Positions 50,149 through 59,771 of a stretch of DNA of 64,000 nucleotides are shown piece by piece (position 1 is the stretch's first letter; each line of letters starts with the position of its first letter). This DNA is from Pseudomonas putida (lineage in GTDB: Bacteria; Pseudomonadota; Gammaproteobacteria; Pseudomonadales; Pseudomonadaceae), in NCBI RefSeq assembly GCF_009883635.2, contig NZ_CP026115.2, forward strand, positions 682,001-746,000, given 5' to 3'. Below the pieces are notes generated by a model, which made no database searches, was not told where the DNA came from, and saw only the letters and a program-made list of their open reading frames with translations. The translations under genes were made by a program, and so were the position numbers.

Positions 50149-51564
50149 ATGAGCAAGCAAATTCCGGTACATGACGTCACCCCGCCTGCCAACAAAGGGA
50201 AGGATTCCGTCGACCTCTACGCCTCTCGCGAGAAAATCTACACCCGCGCCTTCACCGGCATCTTCCGCAGGCTGCGGATGGTCGGCGGCGCCGTGCTGTT
50301 CCTGCTCTACTTCGGCACCGTGTGGCTGAACTGGGGTGGCCACCAGGCTGTGTGGTGGAACCTGCCGGAGCGCAAGTTCTACATCTTCGGCGCCACCATC
50401 TGGCCCCAGGACTTCATCCTGCTCTCGGGCATCCTTATCGTCGCCGCTTTCGGCCTGTTCTTCATCACCGTGTTCGCCGGCCGCGTATGGTGCGGCTACA
50501 CCTGCCCGCAAAGCGTGTGGACATGGATCTTCATGTGGTGCGAAAAAGTCACCGAGGGTGACCGCAACCAGCGCATGAAGCTCGACCGCTCGCCCATGAG
50601 CGGCAACAAGTTCCTGCGCAAGTTCGCCAAGCACAGCCTGTGGCTGCTGATCGGCTTCGTCACCGGCATGACCTTCGTCGGCTACTTCTCGCCGATCCGC
50701 GAACTGCTTACCGAATTCTTCACAGGCCAGGCCGATGGCTGGGCCTACTTCTGGGTCGGTTTCTTCACCCTGGCCACCTACGGCAACGCCGGCTGGCTGC
50801 GCGAACAGGTGTGCGTGTACATGTGCCCCTATGCGCGCTTCCAGAGCGTGATGTTCGACAAGGACACCCTGATCGTCTCCTATGACCCGCGCCGCGGCGA
50901 AACCCGCGGCCCGCGCAAGAAGGACATCGACTACAAGGCCAAGGGCCTGGGCGACTGCATCGACTGCACCATGTGCGTGCAGGTCTGCCCCACCGGCATC
51001 GACATCCGCGACGGCCTGCAGATCGAGTGCATCGGCTGCGCGGCGTGCATCGACGCCTGCGACAGCATCATGGACAAGATGAACTATCCCAAGGGGCTGA
51101 TCAGCTACACCACCGAGCACAACCTCTCGGGGCAGAAGACCCACATGCTGCGCCCGCGCCTGATCGGCTATGCCGTGGTGTTGCTGGTGATGATCATCGC
51201 CCTGGGCACCGCCTTCGCCACCCGCTCGCTGGTGGGCTTCGACGTCAGCAAGGACCGCGTGCTGTACCGCGAGAACGCCCAGGGCCGGATCGAGAACGTG
51301 TACAGCCTCAAGGTCATGAACAAGGACCAGCGCGACCACGTCTACGTGCTCGACGCCGCCGGCCTGCCCGACCTGCGCCTGGAAGGCCAGCGCGAAATCC
51401 GCGTGGCCGCCGGCGATATCGTCAGCCTGCCGGTACAGCTGTCGATCGCGCCCGAGAAGTTGCCCTCGACCACCAACGAAATCACCTTCATCCTCAAGAG
51501 CGCCGACGACAGCGCGGCGAAGGTTGAAGCCAAGAGCCGCTTCATCGGCCCGCAGATCCGCTGA
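50149..51564 (+). CDS. ccoG: CcoG, polyferredoxin for cbb3 oxidase copper assembly
   Basis: 471 residues from the second of two adjacent ATGs (MSKQIPVHDV). About five membrane helices. VWCGYTCPQSVWTW holds conserved cysteines near the membrane. The double 4Fe-4S domain is seen as CIDCTMCVQVCPTG and CIGCAACIDACD. A C-terminal periplasmic Ig-like domain follows. In Rhodobacter CcoG reduces Cu(II) to Cu(I) for delivery to the oxidase. It opens the ccoGHIS assembly operon behind the two oxidase operons. Confidence 0.93.
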   Translation: MSKQIPVHDVTPPANKGKDSVDLYASREKIYTRAFTGIFRRLRMVGGAVLFLLYFGTVWLNWGGHQAVWWNLPERKFYIFGATIWPQDFILLSGILIVAAFGLFFITVFAGRVWCGYTCPQSVWTWIFMWCEKVTEGDRNQRMKLDRSPMSGNKFLRKFAKHSLWLLIGFVTGMTFVGYFSPIRELLTEFFTGQADGWAYFWVGFFTLATYGNAGWLREQVCVYMCPYARFQSVMFDKDTLIVSYDPRRGETRGPRKKDIDYKAKGLGDCIDCTMCVQVCPTGIDIRDGLQIECIGCAACIDACDSIMDKMNYPKGLISYTTEHNLSGQKTHMLRPRLIGYAVVLLVMIIALGTAFATRSLVGFDVSKDRVLYRENAQGRIENVYSLKVMNKDQRDHVYVLDAAGLPDLRLEGQREIRVAAGDIVSLPVQLSIAPEKLPSTTNEITFILKSADDSAAKVEAKSRFIGPQIR

Positions 51565-51581
51565 CAGAGAGAACATTGACA

Positions 51582-52112
51582 ATGCCTGCCGCCACCGCCG
51601 CCAGCCCCTGGTACAAGCACCTCTGGCCCTGGATCATCATCGGCATCCTGACCACCTCGGTGTGCCTGAGCCTGACCATGGTCAGCATTGCCGTAAACAA
51701 CCCGGACAACCTGGTCAACGACAACTACTACGAGGCTGGCAAGGGCATCAACCGCTCGCTGGACCGTGAGTTGCTGGCCCAGACCCTCAACCTCAAGGCC
51801 AGCGTGCACTTGGATGAGCTGACCGGCGAGGTGAATGTGCGCCTGAACGGCAACAGCGACCCGCAGAGCCTGGAACTGAACCTGATTTCGCCGACCCAGC
51901 CGGACAAGGACCGCAAGGTGCTGCTCAGCCGGGTCGAGGCCGGGCGCTATGTCGGGCAGCTGGACGACAAGGTCGACGGGCGTCGGTTCGTGGAGCTGCT
52001 CGGCAGCCAGGACGCGCATGTGTGGCGGTTGTTCGAGGAAGAGAAGGTCGAGCATGGCGTGACCTTACAGTTGGGCGATGAAGCGCTCCAGGGAGCCGAA
52101 CACCAGCAATAG
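51582..52112 (+). CDS. ccoH: CcoH, cbb3 oxidase assembly protein (FixH family)
   Basis: 176 residues from ATG 51582, preceded by GAGAGA. One N-terminal membrane helix (HLWPWIIIGILTTSVCLSLTMV) and a periplasmic FixH domain with VNDNYYEAGKGINRSLDREL. CcoH joins the oxidase during assembly and stabilises it. It starts 17 bases after ccoG. A REP pair separates it from ccoI. Confidence 0.9.
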   Translation: MPAATAASPWYKHLWPWIIIGILTTSVCLSLTMVSIAVNNPDNLVNDNYYEAGKGINRSLDRELLAQTLNLKASVHLDELTGEVNVRLNGNSDPQSLELNLISPTQPDKDRKVLLSRVEAGRYVGQLDDKVDGRRFVELLGSQDAHVWRLFEEEKVEHGVTLQLGDEALQGAEHQQ

Positions 52113-52127
52113 CCACATCATCATTCC

Positions 52128-52218
52128 CTGTGGGAGCGGGCTTGCCCGCGAATGCGCCAGACCTGAAAACATCATCGCCTGATCAACCGCATTCGCGGGC
52201 AAGCCCGCTCCCACAGGG
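52128..52218. repeat. Inverted pair of REP elements inside the ccoGHIS cluster
   Basis: TGTGGGAGCGGGCTTGCCCGCGAATGCG at 52128-52156 is repeated in reverse at 52190-52218. Both arms are near perfect. The pair sits between ccoH and ccoI, so it may reduce read-through or lower ccoI levels. Confidence 0.85.
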
Positions 52219-52251
52219 TATATCATCTGCCCCACCAGCCGTGTTCGCCTT

Positions 52252-54723
52252 ATGACCCAACCCACCCCCTGCTACCACTGCGCCCTGCCCGTCCCCGCCA
52301 GCAGCCGCTTCACCGCCGTGGTCCTCGGCGAGCCCCGGCAGTTCTGCTGCCCCGGCTGCCAGGCGGTGGCCGAGTCTATCGTCGCCGGCGGCCTGGAGCA
52401 CTACTACCAGCACCGCAGTGACAGCAGCGCCAACCCCGAGGCACTGCCGAAACAACTGCAAGACGAACTGGCCCTGTACGACCGCAGCGACGTGCAGGAG
52501 CGCTTCGTTCGCCATGCCGGCGATCTGGCCGAAACCACCCTGCTGGTCGAGGGCATCAGCTGCGCCGCCTGCGGCTGGCTGATCGAAAAGCACCTGCGCA
52601 ACCTGCCCGGCGTCGCCGAAGCCCGCCTGAACCTGTCCAACCACCGCCTCCTGCTGAACTGGGACGACCAGCAGCTGCCGCTGTCCCGGCTGCTCGCCGA
52701 ACTGCGCCAGATTGGCTACGCCGCCCACCCGTACCAGCCCGACCAAGCCGCCGAGCAGCTCGCCAGGGAGAACCGCAGCGCCCTGCGCCGCCTGGGCGTG
52801 GCCGGGCTGCTGTGGTTCCAGGCGATGATGGCGACCATGGCCACCTGGCCAGAATTCAACATCGACCTGTCGCCGGAGATGCACACGATCCTGCGCTGGG
52901 TCGCGCTGTTCCTGACCATCCCCATCGTGTTCTACAGCTGCGCACCGTTCTTCAAGGGCGCCGCGCGCGACCTGCGCACCCGCCACCTGACCATGGACGT
53001 GTCGGTGTCGCTGGCCATCGGCCTGGCCTTCGGCGCCGGCATCTGGACGGCCGTGACCGGCAGTGGCGAGTTGTATTTCGATACCGTTGGCATGTTCGCC
53101 CTGTTCCTGCTCACGGGCCGCTACCTCGAGCGCCGCGCCCGCGAACGCACGGCCGCTGCCACCGCGCAGCTGGTCAACCTGCTACCGGCCTCATGCCTGC
53201 GCCTGGACAGCTACGGGCGGGCCGAACGCATCCTGCTCGGTGAACTGCAGCGTGGCGACACCGTGCAGGTGCTGCCTGGCGCGGTGATCCCGGCCGACGG
53301 GCGCATCGTCGAAGGGCGCTCCAGCGTCGACGAGTCACTGCTGACCGGCGAGTACCTGCCGCAACCACGGCGAGCCGGTGAGCGCGTCACCGGCGGCACG
53401 CTGAACGTCGAGAGCACACTGAACGTGGAAGTCGAAGCCCTCGGCCATGACTCGCGCCTGTCGGCCATTGTCCGCCTGCTTGAACGCGCCCAGACAGAGA
53501 AACCCCGGCTGGCGGAAATCGCCGACCGTGCCTCGCAGTTCTTCCTGCTGTTCTCGCTGCTGGCCGCCGTGGCCATCGGCGTGTGGTGGTGGTATCTGGA
53601 CCCGGCGCGGGCATTCTGGATCGTCCTGGCCATGCTGGTGGCGACCTGCCCGTGCGCCCTCTCGCTGGCCACCCCGACCGCGCTCACGGCCGCCACCGGC
53701 ACCCTGCACAAGCTCGGCCTGCTGGTGACCCGCGGCCATGTGCTTGAGGGCCTGAACCAGATCGACACGGTGATTTTCGACAAGACCGGCACCCTCACTG
53801 AAGGTCGCCTGACCCTGCGCAGCATCCGCCCTCTGGCGGCACTGCCGGCCGACCGCTGCCTGGCCCTCGCCGCCGCCCTCGAGAACCGCTCCGAACACCC
53901 GATTGCACGCGCCTTTGGCCGCACCGCCGCCCCCGCCGACGACGTACAGACAGTCCCCGGGCTCGGCCTTGAAGGCAGGGTCGACGGCCAGCCGCTGCGC
54001 ATCGGCCAGGCCACGTTCGCCTGCGCCCTGAGTGGCGCCGAAATCCCCACCGTGCCGGAACCTCGCGGCCAGTGGCTGCTGCTGGGCGACCGCCAGGGCC
54101 CGCTGGCCTGGTTCGGCCTGGATGACCGCTTGCGCGAGGATGCCCCGGCGCTGCTCGCTGCCTGCCAGGCACGCGGCTGGCGCACTTTGTTGCTGTCTGG
54201 CGACAGTTCGCCGATGGTCGTCGAGGTGGCCGCGCAACTGGGCATCGACCAGGCCATCGGCGGCCTGCGCCCGGATGACAAGCTGGACCGGCTCAAGGCA
54301 CTGCAGGCGTCGGGTCGCAAAGTGTTGATGCTTGGCGACGGGGTCAACGACGTGCCGGTGCTGGCTGCTGCCGACATCAGCATCGCCATGGGCAGCGCCA
54401 CCGACCTGGCCAAGACCAGCGCCGACGCAGTGCTGCTGTCCAACCGCCTGCAGGCACTGGTACAGGCCTTCGACCTGGCCCGCCGCACCCGCCGCAACAT
54501 CCTCGAGAACCTGCTCTGGGCGACCCTGTATAATGGCCTCATGTTGCCGTTCGCCGCGCTTGGCTGGATCACCCCGGTATGGGCGGCCATCGGCATGTCG
54601 GTCAGTTCGCTGATCGTGGTGCTCAATGCCCTGCGCCTGACCCGCCTGGCGGTACCAGCAGGCTTGTCCGCGATGAACGCAGCGCAACACCCAAGGAGAA
54701 CGCCATGCCCGCGCTCTATGTGA
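52252..54723 (+). CDS. ccoI: CcoI/CopA2, copper-exporting P1B-type ATPase for oxidase assembly
   Basis: 823 residues. N-terminal cysteine-rich part (CYHCALPVP and CCPGCQAVAE), then an HMA domain with CAACGWLIEK. Eight membrane helices, the ion-pathway motif CPCALSLATPTAL, phosphorylation site DKTGTLTEG, actuator TGE and hinge GDGVNDVPVL. FixI-type pumps move Cu(I) slowly to the periplasm to load the CuB site. The gene overlaps ccoS. The last 60 bases, after the final helices, encode a short tail. Confidence 0.94.
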   Translation: MTQPTPCYHCALPVPASSRFTAVVLGEPRQFCCPGCQAVAESIVAGGLEHYYQHRSDSSANPEALPKQLQDELALYDRSDVQERFVRHAGDLAETTLLVEGISCAACGWLIEKHLRNLPGVAEARLNLSNHRLLLNWDDQQLPLSRLLAELRQIGYAAHPYQPDQAAEQLARENRSALRRLGVAGLLWFQAMMATMATWPEFNIDLSPEMHTILRWVALFLTIPIVFYSCAPFFKGAARDLRTRHLTMDVSVSLAIGLAFGAGIWTAVTGSGELYFDTVGMFALFLLTGRYLERRARERTAAATAQLVNLLPASCLRLDSYGRAERILLGELQRGDTVQVLPGAVIPADGRIVEGRSSVDESLLTGEYLPQPRRAGERVTGGTLNVESTLNVEVEALGHDSRLSAIVRLLERAQTEKPRLAEIADRASQFFLLFSLLAAVAIGVWWWYLDPARAFWIVLAMLVATCPCALSLATPTALTAATGTLHKLGLLVTRGHVLEGLNQIDTVIFDKTGTLTEGRLTLRSIRPLAALPADRCLALAAALENRSEHPIARAFGRTAAPADDVQTVPGLGLEGRVDGQPLRIGQATFACALSGAEIPTVPEPRGQWLLLGDRQGPLAWFGLDDRLREDAPALLAACQARGWRTLLLSGDSSPMVVEVAAQLGIDQAIGGLRPDDKLDRLKALQASGRKVLMLGDGVNDVPVLAAADISIAMGSATDLAKTSADAVLLSNRLQALVQAFDLARRTRRNILENLLWATLYNGLMLPFAALGWITPVWAAIGMSVSSLIVVLNALRLTRLAVPAGLSAMNAAQHPRRTPCPRSM

Positions 54724-54920
54724 TGATCCCGGCCGCCCTGCTGCTGGTTGGCGTGGCCGTCTACATCTTCTTCTGGGCAGTGGACAGCGGCCAGTACGAC
54801 GACCTCGACGGCCCGGCCCACAGCATCCTGTTCGATGATCAGGACCCGCGACACCAGGCGGCCGTCAAACCCGAACAAAGCGCAACGCCAGACGATAAGG
54901 AAACACCACCCCGTGCCTGA
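54705..54920 (+). CDS. ccoS: CcoS, cbb3 oxidase maturation protein
   Basis: 71 residues from ATG 54705, with AAGGAGA seven bases before it inside the ccoI end. One membrane helix (YVMIPAALLLVGVAVYIFFW) then AVDSGQYDDLDGPAHSILFD, the CcoS signature. It is required for cofactor insertion into CcoN. Overlaps ccoI by 19 bases and the next gene by 8. Confidence 0.93.
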   Translation: MPALYVMIPAALLLVGVAVYIFFWAVDSGQYDDLDGPAHSILFDDQDPRHQAAVKPEQSATPDDKETPPRA

Positions 54921-55596
54921 CCTGCTGCCCCTGCTCGGCTCGGCACTGGTGCTTGGCCTGCTCGGCGGCGGGCACTGCCTGGGCATGTGCGGCGGCCTGA
55001 TGGGCGCACTGACCCTGGCCATCCCCCCCGAGCAACGCGGCCGGCGCCTGCGCCTGCTGATGGCCTACAACCTGGGACGCATCCTCAGCTATGCCTGCGC
55101 CGGCCTGCTGCTGGGCCTGGCGGGCTGGGCGCTGGCCAGCAGCCCGGCGGCCATGGCCTTGCGCGCGGTGGCTGCGTTGCTGCTGATCGCCATGGGCCTG
55201 TACCTGGCCGGCTGGTGGAGCGGGCTGACCCGCATCGAAGCGCTGGGCCGGGGGTTGTGGCGGCATATCCAGCCGGCCGCCTCGCGCCTGATGCCGGTGT
55301 CCAGCATGCCCCGTGCGCTGCTGTTGGGGGCGCTGTGGGGCTGGCTGCCATGCGGCCTGGTGTACAGCACCTTGCTGTGGGCGGCCAGCCAGGGCAATGC
55401 GGGCTACAGCGCGGCGCTAATGCTGGCATTCGGGTTGGGCACCTGGCCAATCCTGCTGGCCACCGGCCTGGCGGCGGAGCGGGTAAACGCCTTGTTGAGA
55501 CGGCGCAGCGTGCGCATGGCGGGCGGCGTGCTGGTGATCCTGTTCGGTATCTGGACCTTGCCCGGCCCGCACCAGCATTGGCTCATGGGCCACTGA
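54913..55596 (+). CDS. TauE/SafE-like six-helix membrane protein linked to ccoGHIS
   Basis: 227 residues from GTG 54913, with AAGGAAA before it; it overlaps ccoS, which decides the start. The first helix has LGLLGGGHCLGMCGGLMGAL, a Cys/His-rich motif of the sulfite exporter/heavy-metal biogenesis group. LLLGALWGWLPCGLVYSTLL in the second half repeats the theme. The gene regularly follows ccoS in gammaproteobacteria. A role in copper or thiol handling for the oxidase is inferred from the conserved cysteines and context, not shown. Confidence 0.8.
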   Translation: MPDLLPLLGSALVLGLLGGGHCLGMCGGLMGALTLAIPPEQRGRRLRLLMAYNLGRILSYACAGLLLGLAGWALASSPAAMALRAVAALLLIAMGLYLAGWWSGLTRIEALGRGLWRHIQPAASRLMPVSSMPRALLLGALWGWLPCGLVYSTLLWAASQGNAGYSAALMLAFGLGTWPILLATGLAAERVNALLRRRSVRMAGGVLVILFGIWTLPGPHQHWLMGH

Positions 55597-55603
55597 CGGG
55601 CGC

Positions 55604-55617
55604 TTGATACAAATCAA
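55604..55617. promoter_or_regulatory. Anr box before hemN
   Basis: TTGATACAAATCAA is a perfect match to TTGAT-N4-ATCAA. It is 63 bases before the hemN ATG, ideal for Anr activation under low oxygen. Confidence 0.93.
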
Positions 55618-55679
55618 CACAGTTTCCTACAGACGGCCATAGACTCCGGACACTGCTGCATCATCCGGGGACCGCCCAC

Positions 55680-57062
55680 ATGCTCGCCGACCTACGTTGG
55701 GATGCCGACCTGATCCGTCGCTACGATCTCGCCGGCCCACGCTACACCTCCTACCCGACCGCGGTGCAACTGCACAGCGAGGTAGGCTCGTTCGACCTGC
55801 TCCACGCCCTGCGCGAGAGCCGCCGGGCCGTGCGCCCGCTGTCGCTGTACGTGCACGTGCCGTTCTGCGCCAACATCTGCTACTACTGCGCCTGCAACAA
55901 GGTCATCACCAAGGACCGCGGCCGCGCCGCGCCCTACCTGCAGCGCCTGGAGCAGGAGATCCAGCTGATCGCCTGCCACCTGGACCCTAAACAGCGCGTT
56001 GAGCAGCTGCATTTCGGCGGTGGCACGCCGACTTTCCTCAGCCATGTCGAACTGCGCCAGCTGATGGCCACCCTGCGCCGGCATTTCAACCTGCTGGATG
56101 ACGACTCCGGGGACTACGGCATCGAAATCGACCCGCGCGAAGCCGACTGGTCGACCATGGGCCTGCTCCGCGAACTGGGCTTCAACCGCGTCAGCCTCGG
56201 GGTGCAGGACCTCGACCCGGCCGTACAGCGTGCGGTCAACCGCCTGCAGAGCCTGGAACAGACCCGCACCCTGATCGAAGCAGCGCGCACCCTGCAGTTC
56301 CGCTCGATCAACCTCGACCTGATCTACGGCTTGCCCAAACAGACCGTGGAAGGCTTCGCCCGCACCGTCGACGAAGTGATCCGCCTGCAACCCGACCGCC
56401 TCTCGGTGTTCAACTACGCCCACCTGCCCGAGCGCTTCATGCCGCAGCGGCGTATCGACGGCAATGACCTGCCGGCCCCGGCAGAAAAGCTCGAGATGCT
56501 GCGCAACACCATCGAACAGCTGACCGCCGCCGGCTACCGCTACATCGGCATGGACCACTTCGCCCTGCCCGACGACGAACTGGCAATCGCCCAGGAAGAA
56601 GGCACCCTGCAGCGCAACTTCCAGGGCTACACCACCCACGGCCATTGCGACCTGATCGGCCTGGGGGTATCGGCGATCAGCCAGATCGGCGACCTGTACT
56701 GCCAGAACAGCAGCGACCTCAACACCTACCAGGACAGCCTGTCCAACGCCCAGCTGGCGACCCAGCGCGGGCTGGTCTGCAACCACGACGACCGCCTGCG
56801 ACGCGCCGTGATCCAGCAGCTGATCTGCCATTTCGAACTGGATTTCGAGCCGATCGAGACGGCATACACCGTCGATTTTCGTGGCTATTTCAACGAACTC
56901 TGGCCAGAACTGCAGACCATGCAGCGCGATGGCCTGATCAGCCTGGACGACAAGGGCATCCGCATCCTGCCGGCCGGGCGCCTGCTGGCGCGCTCGGTGT
57001 GCATGGTGTTCGATGCCTACCTGGCGATGCAAAACCGCCAGCGCTTCTCGCGGGTTATCTGA
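55680..57062 (+). CDS. hemN: HemN, oxygen-independent coproporphyrinogen III oxidase
   Basis: 460 residues. Radical SAM motif with the extra cysteine: CANICYYCACNKVITKD. Other HemN features are the start RYDLAGPRYTSYPTA, the GGGTPTFL SAM loop and IDPREADW. It makes protoporphyrinogen IX's precursor by two decarboxylations without oxygen, keeping heme supply up when the cbb3 oxidases work at low oxygen. A perfect Anr box lies upstream and anr follows. Confidence 0.95.
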   Translation: MLADLRWDADLIRRYDLAGPRYTSYPTAVQLHSEVGSFDLLHALRESRRAVRPLSLYVHVPFCANICYYCACNKVITKDRGRAAPYLQRLEQEIQLIACHLDPKQRVEQLHFGGGTPTFLSHVELRQLMATLRRHFNLLDDDSGDYGIEIDPREADWSTMGLLRELGFNRVSLGVQDLDPAVQRAVNRLQSLEQTRTLIEAARTLQFRSINLDLIYGLPKQTVEGFARTVDEVIRLQPDRLSVFNYAHLPERFMPQRRIDGNDLPAPAEKLEMLRNTIEQLTAAGYRYIGMDHFALPDDELAIAQEEGTLQRNFQGYTTHGHCDLIGLGVSAISQIGDLYCQNSSDLNTYQDSLSNAQLATQRGLVCNHDDRLRRAVIQQLICHFELDFEPIETAYTVDFRGYFNELWPELQTMQRDGLISLDDKGIRILPAGRLLARSVCMVFDAYLAMQNRQRFSRVI

Positions 57063-57127
57063 TTGCGGAGTCAATCGACCACATGGACAAGCTCCTGGGG
57101 CAGGCACACTATGGGCTGGCAAGGACT

Positions 57128-57147
57128 CCCGGCATTTTCCTGCCGGG
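57128..57147 (+). terminator. Hairpin after hemN
   Basis: CCCGGCA-TTTTCC-TGCCGGG, a perfect 7-bp stem 65 bases after the hemN stop, followed by GTTTCG. A possible terminator separating hemN from anr. Confidence 0.5.
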
Positions 57148-57247
57148 GTTTCGCCAGTCCGCTTCAAAGTAGCGCAGACTGGCCTACACCCTCGGTCGTG
57201 AGTTACCCTTACGACTTATGTGTGCTTTCCCACAAGGAATGATTCAA

Positions 57248-57982
57248 ATGTCCGAGCCAGTCAAACTGCGCGCTCACAACCAGGCCCATTGCAAGGACTG
57301 CAGCCTGGCCCCCCTGTGCCTGCCTCTTTCGCTCAACCTGGAAGACATGGATGCACTGGATGAAATCGTCAAACGCGGGCGCCCGCTGAAGAAAGGCGAG
57401 TTCCTGTTCCGCCAGGGTGACAATTTCGGCTCGGTTTACGCCGTACGTTCCGGCGCCCTCAAGACCTTCAGCCTGAGCGACGGAGGCGAAGAACAGATCA
57501 CCGGTTTCCACCTGCCCAGCGAGCTGGTCGGCCTGTCCGGCATGGACACCGAGGCCTACCCGGTGTCGGCCCAGGCCCAGGAAACCACCTCGGTCTGTGA
57601 AATCCCCTTCGAGCGCCTTGATGAGCTCTCCGTTCAACTGCCACAGCTGCGTCGCCAACTGATGCGGGTGATGAGCCGTGAAATTCGCGACGACCAGCAG
57701 ATGATGCTGCTGCTGTCGAAGAAGACCGCCGACGAGCGCATCGCCACCTTCCTGGTCAACCTGTCCGCTCGCTTCCGCGCCCGCGGCTACTCGGCCAACC
57801 AGTTCCGCCTGAGCATGTCACGCAACGAAATCGGCAATTACCTGGGCCTGGCGGTGGAAACCGTGTCGCGGGTGTTTACCCGCTTCCAGCAGAACGGCCT
57901 GATCCGCGCCGAGGGCAAGGAAGTGCACATCCTCGACCCGATCCAGCTGTGCGCGCTGGCCGGTGGTGCAATCGAGGCCTGA
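57248..57982 (+). CDS. anr: Anr, oxygen-sensing CRP/FNR-family regulator
   Basis: 244 residues from ATG 57248 ([10 protein letters not shown]), with AAGGA 10 bases before; an ATG 9 bases earlier abuts that site. The four [4Fe-4S] ligands are seen as [10 protein letters not shown] near the N-terminus and the Cys in [10 protein letters not shown] cyclic-nucleotide-like beta roll, a long dimer helix and the DNA-recognition helix in [20 protein letters not shown] follow. The cluster forms without oxygen and the dimer then binds TTGAT-N4-ATCAA. Target sites are visible before hemN and ccoN1. Confidence 0.95.
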   Translation: MSEPVKLRAHNQAHCKDCSLAPLCLPLSLNLEDMDALDEIVKRGRPLKKGEFLFRQGDNFGSVYAVRSGALKTFSLSDGGEEQITGFHLPSELVGLSGMDTEAYPVSAQAQETTSVCEIPFERLDELSVQLPQLRRQLMRVMSREIRDDQQMMLLLSKKTADERIATFLVNLSARFRARGYSANQFRLSMSRNEIGNYLGLAVETVSRVFTRFQQNGLIRAEGKEVHILDPIQLCALAGGAIEA

Positions 57983-58037
57983 GGCCGGCGTTTAGCGGGT
58001 ATACTTGGGCATTCGTTTTCCCAGGATACCCGCAACA

Positions 58038-58586
58038 ATGCACAGCGACGCCTTCGACCTCAAAGCCCTGATCCGCCCGGTAGTGGACTTCCCCAAGCCC
58101 GGCGTGATCTTCCGCGACATCACCCCGCTGTTCCAGTCGCCGCGCGGGCTGCGCTACGTGGCCGATCAGTTCATCGAGCGTTACGTCGAGGCTGAGTTCA
58201 GCCACATCGGCGCCATGGATGCGCGTGGTTTCCTGATCGGCTCGATCATCGCCCACCAACTGAACAAGCCGCTGATCCTGTTCCGCAAGCAGGGCAAGCT
58301 GCCGGCTGACGTCTTGAGCGAGGGCTACCAGACCGAATACGGCGAAGCGTTCCTGGAAGTGCATGCCGACAGCCTGTGCGAAGGCGATTCGGTGCTGATA
58401 TTCGATGACCTGATTGCCACCGGCGGCACTTTGCTTGCTGCCGCCAACCTGGTACGTCGCACCGGCGCGCAGGTATTCGAGGCGGCGGCGATCATCGACC
58501 TGCCGGAGCTGGATGGCTCGCGCCGGCTGCAGGCGGCCGGGGTACCGACCTTCTGCCTGACTGAGTTTTCCCTGAGCGAGTACTGA
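58038..58586 (+). CDS. apt: Adenine phosphoribosyltransferase
   Basis: 182 residues from ATG 58038 (AGGA before it). The family features are [31 protein letters not shown] and the PRPP loop [17 protein letters not shown]. It salvages adenine to AMP with PRPP in the cytoplasm. It converges on recR with a strong hairpin between. Confidence 0.95.
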
Positions 58587-58592
58587 GTTTCT

Positions 58593-58619
58593 CATTGGGG
58601 CTGCAAAGCAGCCCCAATG
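58593..58619. terminator. Bidirectional terminator between apt and recR
   Basis: CATTGGGGCTGC-AAA-GCAGCCCCAATG, a perfect 12-bp stem in the 35-bp gap between convergent genes. Confidence 0.85.
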
Positions 58620-58621
58620 AC

Positions 58622-59224
58622 TCAGAGCGAGATCGGCTTGCGCCCGGCAAAGGCATGGGCCAGGGTGCCGCCATCAACCAGCTCCAACTCCCCGCCCAGC
58701 GGCACACCATGGGCGATCCGCGACGCCACCAGCCCCTTCTCGTTCAGCAACTGGGCGATGTAATGCGCCGTCGCCTCGCCTTCCACGGTCGGGTTGGTCG
58801 CCAGAATCACCTCGGTGAAACTGCCCTGCTCTTCGATCCGCGCCATCAGCTGCGGCACACCGATCGCCTCAGGCCCCAGGCCATCGAGCGGCGACAGGTG
58901 CCCCTTGAGCACGAAGTAACGCCCGCGATAGCCAGTCTGCTCCACCGCATACACATCCATCGGCCCTTCCACCACGCACAGCTGCGTGTCGTCACGGCGC
59001 GGGTCGCTGCACTGCGGGCACAGCTCCTGCTCGGTCAGGGTCCGGCACTGACGGCAATGCCCGACCCCTTCCATGGCCTGGCTCAACGCCTGGGCCAGGC
59101 GCAGGCCGCCGCTGCGGTCACGCTCGAGCAGCTGCAAGGCCATACGCTGGGCGGTTTTCTGGCCGACGCCCGGGAGGGTGCGCAGGGCGTCGATCAGTTG
59201 TCGGATCAGGGGGCTGAAGCTCAT
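58622..59224 (-). CDS. recR: RecR recombination mediator
   Basis: 200 residues from ATG 59224. N-terminal helix-hairpin-helix [20 protein letters not shown], zinc finger [18 protein letters not shown], and Toprim domain [14 protein letters not shown] and [15 protein letters not shown]. With RecF/RecO it loads RecA on gapped DNA. It is the last gene of the dnaX-ybaB-recR set, a classic arrangement. Confidence 0.95.
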   Translation of the reverse strand: MSFSPLIRQLIDALRTLPGVGQKTAQRMALQLLERDRSGGLRLAQALSQAMEGVGHCRQCRTLTEQELCPQCSDPRRDDTQLCVVEGPMDVYAVEQTGYRGRYFVLKGHLSPLDGLGPEAIGVPQLMARIEEQGSFTEVILATNPTVEGEATAHYIAQLLNEKGLVASRIAHGVPLGGELELVDGGTLAHAFAGRKPISL

Positions 59225-59323
59225 GGGAAATGCCTGATAAATCAATGAGAGGCGGTTTATACCCAGCGCAGGCATGGGCGTCAAATCAGTAGACCCTGTG
59301 AGCGGGCCATTTGCACAGGCGAT

Positions 59324-59355
59324 AAAAAGCCGCCGCGGTTACCCAGCGGCGGCTC
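59324..59355 (-). terminator. Terminator after ybaB
   Basis: On the minus strand AGCCGCCGC (9-bp stem) with a 9-base loop and GCGGCGGCT is followed directly by TTTTT. A textbook intrinsic terminator 16 bases after the ybaB stop and before recR, so recR probably has its own promoter or depends on read-through. Confidence 0.85.
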
Positions 59356-59371
59356 CGTGCAACGCGATGCC

Positions 59372-59707
59372 TTAGAACGGCATCTTGAAGCCCGGCGGCA
59401 ATTGCATGCCAGCGGTCATGTTGCCCATCTTGTCTTGGCTGTTCTGCTCGATCTTGCGCACGGCGTCGTTCAGCGCAGCGGCGATCAGATCTTCCAGCAC
59501 TTCCTTGTCGTCTTCATCGGTCGACATCAGGCTCTGGTCGATGCTGACGCGCTTGACGTCGTGACGACCGGTCATCACCACGCTCACCAGGCCGCCACCG
59601 GACTGGCCGGTGACTTCGGCGTTGGCCAGCTCTTCCTGCATCTTCTGCATCTTTTCCTGCATCTGCTGGGCCTGCTTCATCAGGCCGGCCATGCCACCTT
59701 TCATCAT
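59372..59707 (-). CDS. YbaB/EbfC nucleoid-associated protein
   Basis: 111 residues from ATG 59707 ([20 protein letters not shown]). An N-terminal coiled-coil helix and a small beta core ([19 protein letters not shown]) are typical. The dimer binds DNA without strong sequence preference and affects nucleoid structure. It lies between dnaX and recR as in most gammaproteobacteria, 64 bases after dnaX. Confidence 0.93.
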   Translation of the reverse strand: MMKGGMAGLMKQAQQMQEKMQKMQEELANAEVTGQSGGGLVSVVMTGRHDVKRVSIDQSLMSTDEDDKEVLEDLIAAALNDAVRKIEQNSQDKMGNMTAGMQLPPGFKMPF

Positions 59708-59771
59708 GGGGGTATACCTCGATTGGGTCATGTGATGCGGCCCGGCGCGGGGCCGGCCGCATGGTTATCGA

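Noticed and set aside
57061..57076. GATTG-N6-CAATC repeat after hemN as an Anr site
   Set aside because: The half-sites and spacing do not fit TTGAT-N4-ATCAA.
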